This document shows, piece by piece, positions 53,047-64,000 of a DNA stretch of 64,000 bases. The stretch's first letter is position 1. Each line of letters starts with the position of its first letter. The notes beneath the pieces are model-generated. The model was not told the origin of the DNA. It ran no database searches and saw only the letters and a program-made list of their open reading frames with translations. A program made the position numbers and the translations under genes. Source of the stretch: Rhynchonema sp. JSB1_4 (Eukaryota > Nematoda > Chromadorea > Monhysterida > Xyalidae); the NCBI GenBank assembly GCA_030248065.1, contig JASAMV010003682.1, positions 1-64,000 of the forward strand. Direction: 5' to 3'.

Positions 53047-56000
53047 TCAAACCGTTTTGCCCTCATCACTACAGCTGCTGACGCTGAGTCTGTTTGATGC
53101 AACATCAAGCGTATTCGACCGATTGCCGAGTAATGTTTCACGTTCAGCACTGCTGCTGACGATTGTGGGCAGTTTGCTGCGGTGCTTCTTGTGAAACTCC
53201 TTCAATTCCCTGATTTGCAAGGCGTTCTTGCTGTCCACTCTCGACATGATCGGTTGCATGCTGCCGGATCGTTTCTGTTTAACGGCCCCGTTCACGCCGG
53301 CATCCAACCGTAGTTGATTGGTCTTCGGCACTTTCACCGACATGGCACGTGTCATCGCGCGCACCGAGTGGACGGTCATGTTCGATTTGTACGACTTGCA
53401 GCTGTACAATGTCGGCTCGTCGTTGGCGAACACGGCGGGGATGATCGTTGAGTTGCCCTCGGCCACCGTCTCAAGGTTTTTGACAAAGTGTTTCGCCACC
53501 GCCTGCAACCAGAATGATGAACAGCTCGCTATGAGCAGTAAACACGCAAAGGCGGAACAACACCATGGCACCGTGACCGTCAACAGGCCAAGTCCCTTTG
53601 CTTGTGCCAGCAGAAAATATTCTGTTTCTATTCTGAGCGCGAAACATCAACAACCCGACCCGTCTGACAGATTTGGACACGTTCTGCATTAGAATACAAT
53701 AATGATTCAGGTCTCAACTTCGGATTGTCAGTCTGAAACGCCAAACAGCTTTGTAGCACATACCTGTCTAAGTGATTGATGTGCATCATTGATGGGCAAT
53801 GAGCCGAGTCGGGCCCTAATTTTGTGGGCGATGTCAGCGTTGTTTTTCTCCTTGCCCCACGGTAGGCTCATGCTCAGTTTGGCTGGCATCAGGTCAAGTA
53901 GACCTTGGCGCACCTGCAAACGCGACTTTTTGTGATCAGCGACAGTGATTAATGGTGGAAACAACAATGTATTGGTCTGGATATCTAAACCCGTTTTTTT
54001 GAGCGCCAAAATTACAATGATGTGGTTCGCACGAACACTGAATGTTCATAAAATAAATGTGTGACATCGTGGCGTTCCTCTGATAGTCGGCGGATAGCAA
54101 ACACAAACAAATAACGGAAACCTGCTCATTTAGTCCGGCATAAAGCAACGGATTCCAAATTGTCGACGAAATGACAATCCAGTGCACGACCAATGCCACC
54201 AAATACGAATGCCGCCTGACGAACGGCAAGTCGATTTTGAGGTCGCGGCACAAGTTGATCGTGTTCTGAAAACAATTTACTTCGTTTCTCTCATACGTAT
54301 TTCCAATTTAGTAGAGTCTAGCTTGATGATCGGTTCAGTTATTGTGCAGTCTTTCCTCAAATGACGTTCTCAAGGATGAGTGAAGCATCATGATGCTGCA
54401 GCAAGCCGATCCTGCAATAACTGAACCCCTTCCAGTGAAATGGCGTAACGGATAACACAGCGGTGAAAAAACAGTGGGTGTAAAAACAGCGGTTTCTCAA
54501 AAACAGCGGTCACCCAAAGAGATGTTGGGAAGGCTGACCAAGCATAATCTCAAGTCTAAGCCCAAACCCAAGCCCAATGTCCAAGATGCAATCATAGTAA
54601 AAGAACTGGGACCGCTGTTGTATCCGTACCGGTATCCTACCATATCGTCGCTGCGATATCCAACATAACGAATTGCGAGCCAGCACCACTCATGTGCACT
54701 ATGTGTACGTACCTGTGGCAGCCAGGAGACCACAAACACGACCACCATGGCAATCAATAGTCGTGTCGTGTGCTGATGCTGTCGGATGACGGCTTTGCGT
54801 CGGGACTCTTTCATCAGGCAACGCTCCATTCGGCGTTTGATCAACTGTGGAAAATTAGGCACTGTTTAGGGTGGATTGGGCACTGATGTCTCACACACGA
54901 AGGGCAGGGCTTGCGCTCGTCTTCAATCAGGAGCAACAGGAACATTTGCGTCTGTGTCAACAACGGCATCAATGGGTGTGACGGCATTAGTCATGGATGA
55001 CAATGGTAGTCTCACTCAAAGATGGAATTTGTGCGAGACGACTGTCGGAGCATCAGCACTGACGATGATCTGATGCACCGAATATGTACTATGTGCCATT
55101 AGGTACATATTTACGGCGAGCACTTTTGGTTAAGCACCGTACCTCACTGAGTGTGGCCATCATTTTCGCATAGCACCATATGATGATGATCAGTGGCAAG
55201 AGGAACTGCAGCCCAATGGCCACGACGCCATAGACGCGTTGGGCAGCCCTGGATGGCCACATTTCCATGCAGAATTCACCGCAATAGACCGTGCCGTTGA
55301 AGTGGATCTTCTCGAGACTTTGGTAGAACATTGGAGGCGCCGACAGACCCGCTGATAGCAGCCAGATCACGAAACTTATGCCTGAAAATTCGACGGTGAC
55401 ACGGCACGTCTCTGCTGTACATGTATACTCCGACAATACTTTTGGGAGAAACTTTTCAAACGCGTTGCCTGATCCGTAAAGCTCATTATGCGTGTATTAG
55501 CTGCAGCGGTCACGTGACTGCCAGCCGCTCAACACACAAGTCCAACGTAGCGATTTGCGAAATGCTACGAAACTCAGCTGGCTGCGCGAGCTGCGTGCGC
55601 TTTACGGATCAGGCAACACGTTTGAAAAGTTTCTCCCATAAGTATTGTCAGAGTATACATGCTACAGTGCCTATCATAACTATACAAAATCTAACCGATA
55701 GCCTGATGGGCCCTGATCGGTGTGGCCTCAGGTGTGACGATCATGATGTATCGATCCATAGCGATGGCCGTGAGGATGAAGGACGATATGTACACCGACA
55801 TGCCCTCAACGAAAATTGTGTACTGTTTTTTTTTTGAAAACCGTAGTTCAACATATTCATGGAAATGGAAACTACAGTGTTGATACCATCGAAAACGGCA
55901 CGAGCGTGCACGCAGTGGGCCCGAGCAGCCACTCCTTCTCCTTATTCAGCAACTGCACCGGATTGACAATGCCGATGGTGATCAGGACCAGCAGATCCGA

Positions 56001-56428
56001 CACAAACAGACTGCAATTACGTACGCACGTGTATGTACATACATTTTGTTTTTCTGCTGGAAAATTGTTTTAGGAAAAGTCATAACGTAATACTGAATAG
56101 CATAGGCACAGACCTAATGAGAAAGAAGCATCTGACGGTGTGCAGATAACGAGTGGATGCGATCGCTGTGACCATCACGACATTGATCACAATAGCAAGC
56201 ACAACGGTGACACTGCAATGCACACATAATGCTTGTCTGCGTCGGGGACCGGTTTCAAACCATGACCATTAACCTGTAGAGCACAATGAATGTGACACGC
56301 ACATTGTGATTGGTGGTGGTGATGTCCCACTGGAGGTTTTCGTCGGCAAAACTTCGACATCTGGGCCTACCGCTGGTGACATTTGATAAAAGATGGTCGA
56401 AATAGGAAACCACGCCTTCATCAGTCAT
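53047..56428 (-). CDS. Rhodopsin-class GPCR, neuropeptide Y/F-receptor-like, 9 exons, 541 residues
   Basis: A seven-helix receptor at the plasma membrane, probably for a peptide ligand. Exons: 56274-56428 (start MTDEGVVSYFDHLLSNVTSG), 56114-56212, 55887-56010, 55696-55822, 55143-55381, 54713-54844, 54122-54265, 53764-53913, 53047-53502; all phases agree. The N-terminus has an N-glycosylation site (NVT). TM2 carries LFVSDLLVLITIGIV, and TM3 follows the conserved Trp and Cys (EWLLGPTAC) and ends MDRY. TM5 is VAIGLQFLLPLIIIIWCYAK, TM6 RLLIAMVVVFVVSWLP and TM7 WNPLLYAGLNE. Extracellular loop 2 supplies the disulphide Cys (YCGEFC). The basic third loop (KRRMERC, KESRRK) and a cytoplasmic tail of about 200 residues, Ser/Arg-rich, close the protein. 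The TM3, TM6 and TM7 pattern is closest to NPY/NPF-type receptors; the ligand is an inference. Intron 4 is largely one MITE. Confidence 0.88.
55428..55653. mobile_element. TA-flanked 226-bp inverted-repeat MITE in GPCR intron 4
   Basis: CTCCGACAATACTTTTGGGA pairs with the right end (CTCTGACAATACTTATGGGA on the complement). The match continues through GAAACTTTTCAAACGCGTTG and CCTGATCCGTAAAGC. The sequence TATA adjoins both ends, consistent with a TA target. It makes up most of the 314-bp intron. A partial copy lies at about 41521-41566. Confidence 0.78.
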
Positions 56429-56429
56429 G

Positions 56430-57985
56430 CTGGTTGATGTTTCACGTACTATTTCGCTTCACTTGGATTGTCCGTCGCGACGCTCGTAACCTGTAGCTCC
56501 TTTGTACACTGTAGGTTCAAACTTCAAACGCTGCATTCTGTTACCGAACTAAATTTTCACTGTTACAAAATACAGATAAAAAACACCTTTCATCCAAGGA
56601 TTACCTATACACAGTTTGTGGAACGCAACAGTTACGCGGGTGGAAGCAGCACATGTAAACAGGAAGACGCGTTATCTCATACATGATTACATCCGTGCCG
56701 TTAAAAATTTGTCAGTGCGGGTAATGTCTGGCAGCTTAACCAAACGGTGATTTCAGTTATGGCGCGCCAGAGCTTGACCTATGTATCCTGCGATGAAAAA
56801 AGTTCCTAGTTGTGGTCTTAAGTTATAGCAAGTGAGGTTCAATCTGATTTAGGTACTGTACATACCTGGTTTGGTTGCGAGCACCTCAACAAACTACACA
56901 TAAGGTTGCGAAGCGGCATGAGCACGGCTCATAGGTTCTACCTATTTCTTTGTGATTCCACTGGAACAGGCATGCGAAGATGGGCACTCCTGTTTCTATC
57001 CCAGGTAATTTGTTCAACAACGAGTACATAACACGTGCGTATTATAATGTAGCCATGATATTGCGTACAGGGCAATTACAGTAGCTTTGATAGTGCGTTA
57101 CGGAGCCGCCTCATTTCGCTAATCATAGTTATGGCCAAGGTACGGCAAAGCGATTCATTGCTTGCGTCGTGTTTATCCTAGGGGTTTCATCTTGCCTGCT
57201 TCATTTTGTGGCCATCTTTGCGCGCACCGGACCACTTTCTCGAGCATCCGCTCAAAACGCGGAGCGCTCAGTGAGGTCAGTGTAAACTCGATACACTCTG
57301 CCGGCTACGCTCAGCGTCCACAGCAAATTTGATATGGAGTGGCATCGTACTGCAGCAGGTACATGTATAGGTATCTATAGGCAGCACCTGTTTATGCACA
57401 CGCCATGGGTCCGGCAGACTGACTTTATTCATATGCTGGAGCTTGTCTGTAGTATTGGCACGTGCACATAATCGTCGCGTCTCTGTACATAATCAGGAAA
57501 TGAGGATAAGTATCACTTACCGTCTCAGACAAATTAAAAACATTTTGATCATAATAAAACAAGCCTGTGCTATTCCTGATGGTGTATGCATGCAGTTTCA
57601 AACGTATAATTTGTTCAGGTTGCAAAGAGATGTGAGCCTCAGACGTACTAGGCACAAAGAGCAACGGTTATCAAGAATGATTGTCCGACACGATTTTCAT
57701 CCATAACATAAATAATCATAAAATGCTGACTCACTGTTCGCCTGACAAGGATATTAAATTTAGACCACCAAGTTTTTGGCTTTGTGCAGTTTATGATCAG
57801 ATCCGGTGGTCTAACCTCATATGCTTTGAGCACACCATTTTTATGCATATAACGGTTATCCAGCTGACAATACCAGTTTAGTAATGTTCGGTACACTGAT
57901 TCGCTTTTAGTTTGCACAATAATGCGAGGAAAAGAACGCAATTACCACCGTAAAGCAGTTATATAACCAATTTTTGTTTTTTAGC
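56430..57985. other. Interval between the GPCR and the membrane-protein gene
   Basis: The GPCR start codon follows closely on a GATGTTTCA (56435). No other supported feature; minus-strand frames near 57425-57940 have no motif or matching splice partners that I could confirm. Confidence 0.4.
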
Positions 57986-57990
57986 AGGCG

Positions 57991-58746
57991 TCACATGACG
58001 GGCAGGAGTATCACAAAGAACAGGAACGTGCTCAACATGGTGCACAGCAGGAAGCTCACCATCACACGCACATTCTGTTCGGCCCGCAGGTGACGGACAC
58101 GACTGTCGGCCATTATCTGCAACGGACGGGACTGAATGTGTTCGTCTGCGGCTAATCACCACATTCCATATCTCGAGCCTGTAAACCCTTAGTTCGTTTC
58201 AGGCCGCTGGAACTTTCTTGTTGCTTCTTGTTGCAACTTTGGGGTTGGAGCCAATCGCATAAGGCCAGCTAACATTATGTTGTATGAGGCCAAGACGTGA
58301 GGTCCCAATGAGCACTGGCATATTTTGCACTAGAAAACGTCACTTGGCATTCATTATGCACTAGTCAACATCATACATAGTTACCTGATCAGTCGTCCTG
58401 TACTGTCCATCTTTCTGCATTTTGTACAACTGTCTCACGTGACCGGACAGCTCGTATCGCGCTTCAGACATGAGGTTGGTGTCATTCGTGTAGCTGACGT
58501 CCCTGGAAACATCAGGCCAGTCTTGTGCGATATGCACTTATAGCAACCACATGTTAAAATGACACACCAAAGTGTGCGCAATAACGAAGCAGGTGTGGCC
58601 TGCGTGCGTTTCGCTGATCCGTTATTGCCCCAAATCGAGGCAGCATTCATCTGTGAAATGGTCTCGAATGTGCCCCATGTGCACCACGTGTAGCACAGGG
58701 TCACTGCCAGCAGGGCCAGTTGTGTGCTTCCAAAGTCGAGTAGAAA
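57991..58746 (-). CDS. 3' part of an unidentified membrane-anchored protein
   Basis: Three exons join in phase: 58568-58746, 58385-58502 and 57991-58116 (TGA). The first encodes a hydrophobic segment (STQLALLAVTLCYTW), the second a charged helix (MSEARYELSGHVRQLYKMQK). The third gives a heptad-like run (MADSRVRHLRAEQNVRV), then a C-terminal membrane span (FLLCTMLSTFLFFVILLPVM) ending the protein. A coiled segment followed by a terminal span resembles the C-terminal part of p24/TMED cargo receptors, but no GOLD domain was found and the usual cytosolic Lys/Arg tail is absent. Upstream exons, including the start, were not resolved; exon 58746 begins in phase 0 after a CAG acceptor. Confidence 0.5.
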
Positions 58747-58849
58747 CTGAAACTTTACATTTCTTTTAAGTCATGCTCCACCAAGGCAACTGATTTCTTC
58801 CAAGTTTCTGACCGATTTGCGACTTATTATCGATGTTTCAGCGTTTGTT

Positions 58850-59710
58850 CTGCTTTGATGGTAACAGCTGTTTGAATTTGAAGACGATTCGCTTTGTTTG
58901 GACGTCATTTTCGGGCCTGTACACAACACGTTTGAAGTGAAGGACTGTCAATACGGGGTTGGAAACGCACCAAAAGCAGCTCACTCCGTAAGAAAATGAC
59001 ACACACACAAAAGTGCACCTTATACCATGTACTACTACATATAGCTGACAACACAAGCTGCACTGAACCGGAGCGACCAAATAAGAAACTGCGCACTCCA
59101 TAAGACGAGTGCGCGAGCTTGTCGACCAATCGAAACTCAATTTCGTTTTCCGGCCCGTTTTCGTTTTCACGCACCATGGGTCCGTGCCATACTGCGTGCT
59201 TGTGTTCATAGAGCTCAGATTATAAGCACACATACACGCTTGTCTTTTTTCGAAGGCCTGAACCACCAGAGAGTTCTGATTGACCGGACGAGATAAATTA
59301 GAGGTCATTTTATGATACTGAGTGGTCTTGTGCTTTATGTACTGCTTTGCGAGCGATTGTGCTGGCGGGTACAAGTATGGCAAAATGCGGCAGAGAGCTG
59401 TGACATTTTCGACATTTGACGCTTGCAAAGTCTCATTGCATCCAGTCTAATGGGCTAGGGGACATCATCGGGTCCTTTGCATCACGAATAAGGTGTGTCA
59501 CTAAGTTGGACGCGTTGCTGAACATTTGACATCGCATTCGGTGACTTCTACTGAATTATGTAATGTGCAGTAAACCAGCTGCAATTCGAGATGACGATGA
59601 TTCCGCCCTGAAGGCTTCGCTTGTATAGTTAAGATAGTGAAGGCAGGTTAAGAGAGTGTGTGACTGCGTCTTGTGTTCACACACACATCCCTAAAAATAA
59701 CGCATGTTTT
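58850..59710. other. Unassigned DNA upstream of the membrane-protein gene
   Basis: The missing 5' exons of the gene at 57991-58746 should lie here or above. A 196-codon minus-strand frame (58838-59428) starts with ATG but shows no domain and no in-phase donor that I could confirm. Confidence 0.35.
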
Positions 59711-59723
59711 TACATACTGTTAA

Positions 59724-59957
59724 GGTGGAGTTATATTTGTCCATTTTCGGATTGTAGACAATGAAGACAAATTTTTGTCTGAATCACATTTTGCGTTGGT
59801 GCACCAATTTCGGCCAGCGGGAAAGTTGTTCATTTGGTGCAGGGGAACAACTTTTTCGCTGGTCGAATTTAGTGATCCAGCGCTATCACAAAATATGATT
59901 CAAACAAAAATTTGTCCGCATTGTCTACAAGCCAAAAATGGACAAGTATAACTCCAG
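59724..59957. mobile_element. Second copy of the TTAA palindromic MITE
   Basis: Same ends (GGTGGAGTTATATTTGTCC; CAAGTATAACTCCAG) and arms as 48089-48329, more diverged. TTAA remains at the left (59720-59723); the right flank reads GGTGTCC, so that side has changed or been lost. Confidence 0.75.
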
Positions 59958-60393
59958 GGTGTCCCGTAAATATTCCTATATCGAATTGTGACTGTACTTC
60001 GTATATGATGTGCAAGCATGGTCAGTATCGTCTGGAATTGGAGCTCGTACATACTGTTTGTCGCTTTCGGTCACTGTTCATTTATGGAGCATCCGTTTCA
60101 GATTTATTCAGTGGACGGGTAGTTATTAGGTGTATAATGTGCACATTTATGTACTACCTGTAGCAATGTATAAATGGCATTGATGATCTCGAAGAATACA
60201 GAAAATATATATAGGTACATATAATTGTACAGAATTTCAATGCACAGTATACCCTAGGTGTTAGTAGTAACCGTAGATTCTAACGACGCACTAAACGAGC
60301 AACATTCACAATCAATCATAGACTTTGTCGTTGAGTGGACAGATCTTCCATCGACACAGAATGTATCTTTCTGCAATTGAAATTCAATTTTAG

Positions 60394-60720
60394 TTCAGTT
60401 GAGCTTTCTCAAGATAAGACCAGCAGCTCACTTTTGGCATTGTTCTGTTGTTGAGCGGCGATATGTAACCCGTGGAACGGTCTCGGCATCGTTCGACCCA
60501 CGTTCTGAAACGATAAACATAATGCAACTGGAATATGGTAGGTGTGCGAATCTACACAATCATGTATACGTTTGCAGGCTCAAAATTATCAAAGCTAACT
60601 TCGGTTTGTATATCCCTTGTGGTTTGTGCAGTGGGCGTGAGCGAAAGAAGCACGCAGCTCATCATCAGCCAAAGAAACCACCGAATCGATGACATTTCGT
60701 TGAAAGTGATGCGCCAATAA
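60394..60720 (+). CDS. Two terminal exons of an unidentified small protein
   Basis: Exon 60394-60537 follows a TTTTAG acceptor and ends at GTAGGTG; exon 60578-60720 follows TTTGCAG in the matching phase and ends TAA. The first encodes a basic stretch including VERRYVTRGTVSASFDPR. The second has one hydrophobic segment (LTSVCISLVVCAVGV), possibly a membrane span, then a polar tail. I do not recognise the family and could not find an upstream exon with the required phase, so the start is missing. It could be a chance pairing of splice-like sites. Confidence 0.35.
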
Positions 60721-60729
60721 CTACTATTT

Positions 60730-63700
60730 GTTGTATACGTATATACTTCTTTATTTGTATGTGGTTGGTTTGAATCTGGAATGCTGCTCGACATTGGATC
60801 GGAAACAGAAATCTATATGCTACAGTACCAGCAGCAACAATTTGGCTGATTGAGGCCTGCGCCTGAGCCTGCAAAAACACGCACAAAACATTGTAGGCTT
60901 AGTGAATGCACAGTATTGAAGCGGCCAGAGGCACAGAGCGGTGCATCCACCAGCTTGAATTGCGCAAAGCATGGATCCAGTGCAAATGTGCAAAGAGCGT
61001 GGAAAAAAGATTGTACTGAGTCATCGCTGAGGTAAACACACAAGTGTTACCGCGAACGATTTCTCATGTGTGGGTGTTGGTAATTTGTTACATATGGACT
61101 CGGCCTGGCATCCTTGTTGTTTGCGGCTCATTGAAATGTGAAACAGATGACAGATAAAGAACAAAGTTTATACAGTAACCCAACCAGTTATGGGAAAAAC
61201 ATGAGGTTTTAGCGTCTGAACCAATCCACGTGCAGACAGCATATCATCAATTTTTTGCACATCTAATGAAAACAAGTTCAAATACGGCTTGTTTTAAGCA
61301 TCTCGGTCCCAGCGGGTTGCCGCCCCCGCTTCGCTTGGCTGTGGTTGACTGACCATGTGTGTCCAAGCGGCGTGTTTCTTGGGCACTGGGACTGTACCAG
61401 CAGCACCAAACGCCGATCAGATCTCATTACACGTGTTTCATTGGTACCCATTAGGTTAGACTGTGGTTGGCACCTGCCTTGCGTGCCATTTCCACCAACG
61501 CGTCAGAGATACAAAACAGTCGAAATGAGCCAAAATACATAATTATGAACCGTCAGTGAGGTACATTTACATACAGTAAGCATAGTAATACGACATCATT
61601 ATGGGAGTATAAGCCCTGTATTCAATTTCATTTCTTATCCGAGGATCCGTGTGATATATATGTACGTATGTACATAGAGCATATTCCCACAAAATTGCTT
61701 TGGGTGTGCATACCGGCCTGCGAGCTGTTTAAAAAGCCCTGGAAACAACGATGATCAGGCAGCAAAAAATGCATGGGTGGAATTAGTACTGAAATAGCAA
61801 AAAATGCACGAAAGAAATTATGTATACGTATAAAGTACATGTACACTATGTCCTAAGGGACATAAAACCAGGATATATATACGTTGTACCTGACGAAACT
61901 GCGGAAAAACTCCATTCTCACATGAAGTATTGACACGGAATGAAGTGTTGTCCCCGGACCCTGCGATCGCGCGTGCCCGGGACGCAGCAGGATAAGATTT
62001 TGTCCCAGTTGTGTGAAAATTGAGGCATCTCAAATGAAGTATTGTTGAAACAGCTGGGACTTCAAATTTTCTCATCACTCTATGAAGGAAACCAGGCGTC
62101 TCTCTCAGCATTACCGTGCCCTATTGCTCCGTCTGATACAGGTACATAAGGGTACTGCAGGTCAGGTGCTGCACACAGAACGAAACTCGCTTCGTTCTGA
62201 TCACCATTTTGCATTGATTTTTTTGCAACCCGGGTGCGCCCAATCAAACACTGCTTTGGTACACAGTTACATTCAGCTTGAACGCTTGACTGCCTCGACG
62301 GGGGTATGATCAAAGCTGGATTCGGTCGGTTTTATACTGTGAACACGCGAACCGGAAACAGACCAGTTCTCAATTGTGAGCAATATTGCCGTAGTAATTG
62401 AAGTTCTGCAACATGAGTAAAAATAAAGCCTCTGCTCAATGAAACAAATGAGACACGATAATGAAGAACTGTTTCGACGAAGATGAAGCTGTTTCGATGT
62501 CTGATGGATACATGCTTGAATCAGGGTCTATACGTCAGTATAGCACGGAATTATGCAACAGCAAAACAAAGAAGACGTCGTGGCATTAGCTTATTGGCGA
62601 CATATTCACAAGATAGCTTACGTATTCAATAGAGTTTGTGTGGGGGAAAAAAATTCGCAACGCAGATTGAAACATCAGCAGGTCAGATTATCGGAAATTT
62701 TGCTATACCTGTAGTGTTATAATTGGGGGTGCTGGCGTGAGCGCGTGTGTTGGGCTTTTGCTAATTTTATTATTGCGATATTGTCGTACACCCGCCGACA
62801 CAAAGCGCTGAAAAAATCAGCCCGATCGGTGCAGTAGAAAGTGGTTTTCCAGACACCCGAGAAAGCGTGGTGTCCGCGTTCCCAAATTTCTGGTCATTTT
62901 GGTTTTTAGTTATCTCCTCCTAGGAAACTGAATGAAGTCGGCCAAGTTACATATCAATCGACTCGTCTGGATGTGGAGGTGTCCTAGATAGAGCCCGATT
63001 TTTGAAACATCACTTCTATCGCGAGTAACTCCGCCACAAAGTTGTGTGAGAAAATGGCCGACATTTCCCGCGCAAAGGGGGCGGAGTCGGCTGCTGATTG
63101 GCTGTTGTTGGCGCGAGCGTGTGTTTGTTTCTTTACACGTGTTTTCTTTTTCTGTTGTTGGTCTTGTTTTTGGGAGAAACAGCAGCGAGTTGATTGTAAG
63201 TTTCAGTAAAAGCTTACGCTAAAGCCTAAATGCCTAAGCATGAAAGCGGCGTGCGCGTGCGTGCGCTTCTTTGCACAAGTTTTTCTTTTTCTTTTGTTGG
63301 CTTCCTATCAATCGACTCGTCTGGTTGTGGAGGTGTCCTAGCCCGATTTTTGAAACATCACTTCTATCGCGAGAAATCGGTGATTGTGCGTATTTTCGTT
63401 TGGTTTTTTTGGCAGAAACTGTAGCGAACTGATTAGAACATGAAACCTCGTTCAATTCTGCTTAAGCCTACGCCTAAGTTCAAGCATTATTTCTTCAATT
63501 TCTTGTTGTTTTTAGGCCCGGCCCAGCAACGCTCGTCGGACCGGCTCGACCATGGAGCAACTCGGTGCGGCCCGATTTTCTGCCCCAGGCATTTGCAGAA
63601 GCGTGAGCAATTGTGGTAAATTTACCCTAAAAATCGCGATTTTCGATGAATCGATTGCGATTTTCGATGAATCGAATCAAATCGATGATTTCGGGCCGGC

Positions 63701-64000
63701 CACCCCGGTCTTGCATTTCAGAAAATCGGCCAGGCCTGGCCCGGTCCAGTGTAGTTCCTGGTCCGGAGGGGGAAATAGCGGACCCCCCGTTTTTTCGGAG
63801 GGGGAGATAGTGTACCCTCGAGGGGGGAAGGGGGAAGACCCAAATGCAGGAAAAACTCACTTTTTGAGGTCGAAAATTTGACCTATTTTTGCCTCTTTTT
63901 GGAAAAAATTCTTCATAAAAAAGATATTTTGGCGACTTTTAAGAACATTGACCTAAAAATCAAACATTTTACGCCTAAAAATGCCCATTTTAGGTCTAAA
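60730..64000. other. Unassigned right flank with a duplicated segment and repeat edge
   Basis: No exon chain is supported. A segment at 62957-63025 is repeated at 63312-63377 (CAATCGACTCGTCTGG, then GTGGAGGTGTCCTAG and CCCGATTTTTGAAACATCAC), each copy near a similar T-rich stretch. From about 63820 the sequence repeats the module seen at 21355-21455. Confidence 0.45.

Noticed and set aside
52845..53150. 101-codon minus-strand frame overlapping the GPCR stop
   Set aside because: It lies in a different frame across the last exon and 3' region of the GPCR and contains the polyadenylation signal.
58838..59428. 196-codon minus-strand frame upstream of the membrane-protein exons
   Set aside because: No recognisable motif and I could not connect it in phase to exon 58568-58746.

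Overview
This window is eukaryotic nuclear DNA from an animal, most likely an invertebrate bilaterian. Every recognisable gene is split by GT-AG introns (about 60 bp to 3 kb). The families are metazoan: a RUSC-type RUN-domain protein, a Rab GTPase, a USP10 deubiquitinase, a LanC-like protein and a rhodopsin-type GPCR with neuropeptide-receptor features. I cannot name the phylum. I rebuilt exon chains by hand from splice sites, intron phase and family motifs. Where I list exons, the phases agree across junctions unless I say otherwise.

Layout. 174-10521 (-): RUSC1/2-like adaptor of about 1,560 residues, with a 3 kb first intron holding a hAT-like element. 10.5-17.1 kb: gene-poor. 17135-18511 (+): Rab-like GTPase, five coding exons. 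18.9-27.6 kb: dense repeats and low-complexity DNA, reaching into the first introns of the next gene. 23391-33533 (+): USP10, 18 exons, 994 residues. 36332-37582 (-): a two-exon gene for a 61-residue basic protein, its intron filled by a 706 bp foldback element. 42402-44080 (+): unidentified five-exon Ser/Gln-rich gene. 45.15-47.18 kb: a 2 kb inverted-repeat element with tandem-repeat arms. 47687-50359 (-): LANCL, ten exons, 432 residues. 53047-56428 (-): GPCR, nine exons, 541 residues. 57991-58746 (-): the 3' exons of an unidentified membrane protein. 60394-60720 (+): two terminal exons of an unidentified small protein. The rest of 59-64 kb is repeats and unassigned DNA.

The genes do not form a pathway. 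Two signals cut across them. First, short non-autonomous inverted-repeat elements of several families, many with clean target-site duplications (TA, TTAA, 3 bp, 8 bp), sit inside introns of most of the genes. Second, the 9-mer GATGTTTCA (or TGAAACATC) occurs 24 times where about 0.5 is expected. It lies on both strands, mostly within genes and often within about 35 bp of a splice junction, and it is missing from the repeat-rich blocks. I regard this word as the best candidate for something undescribed.
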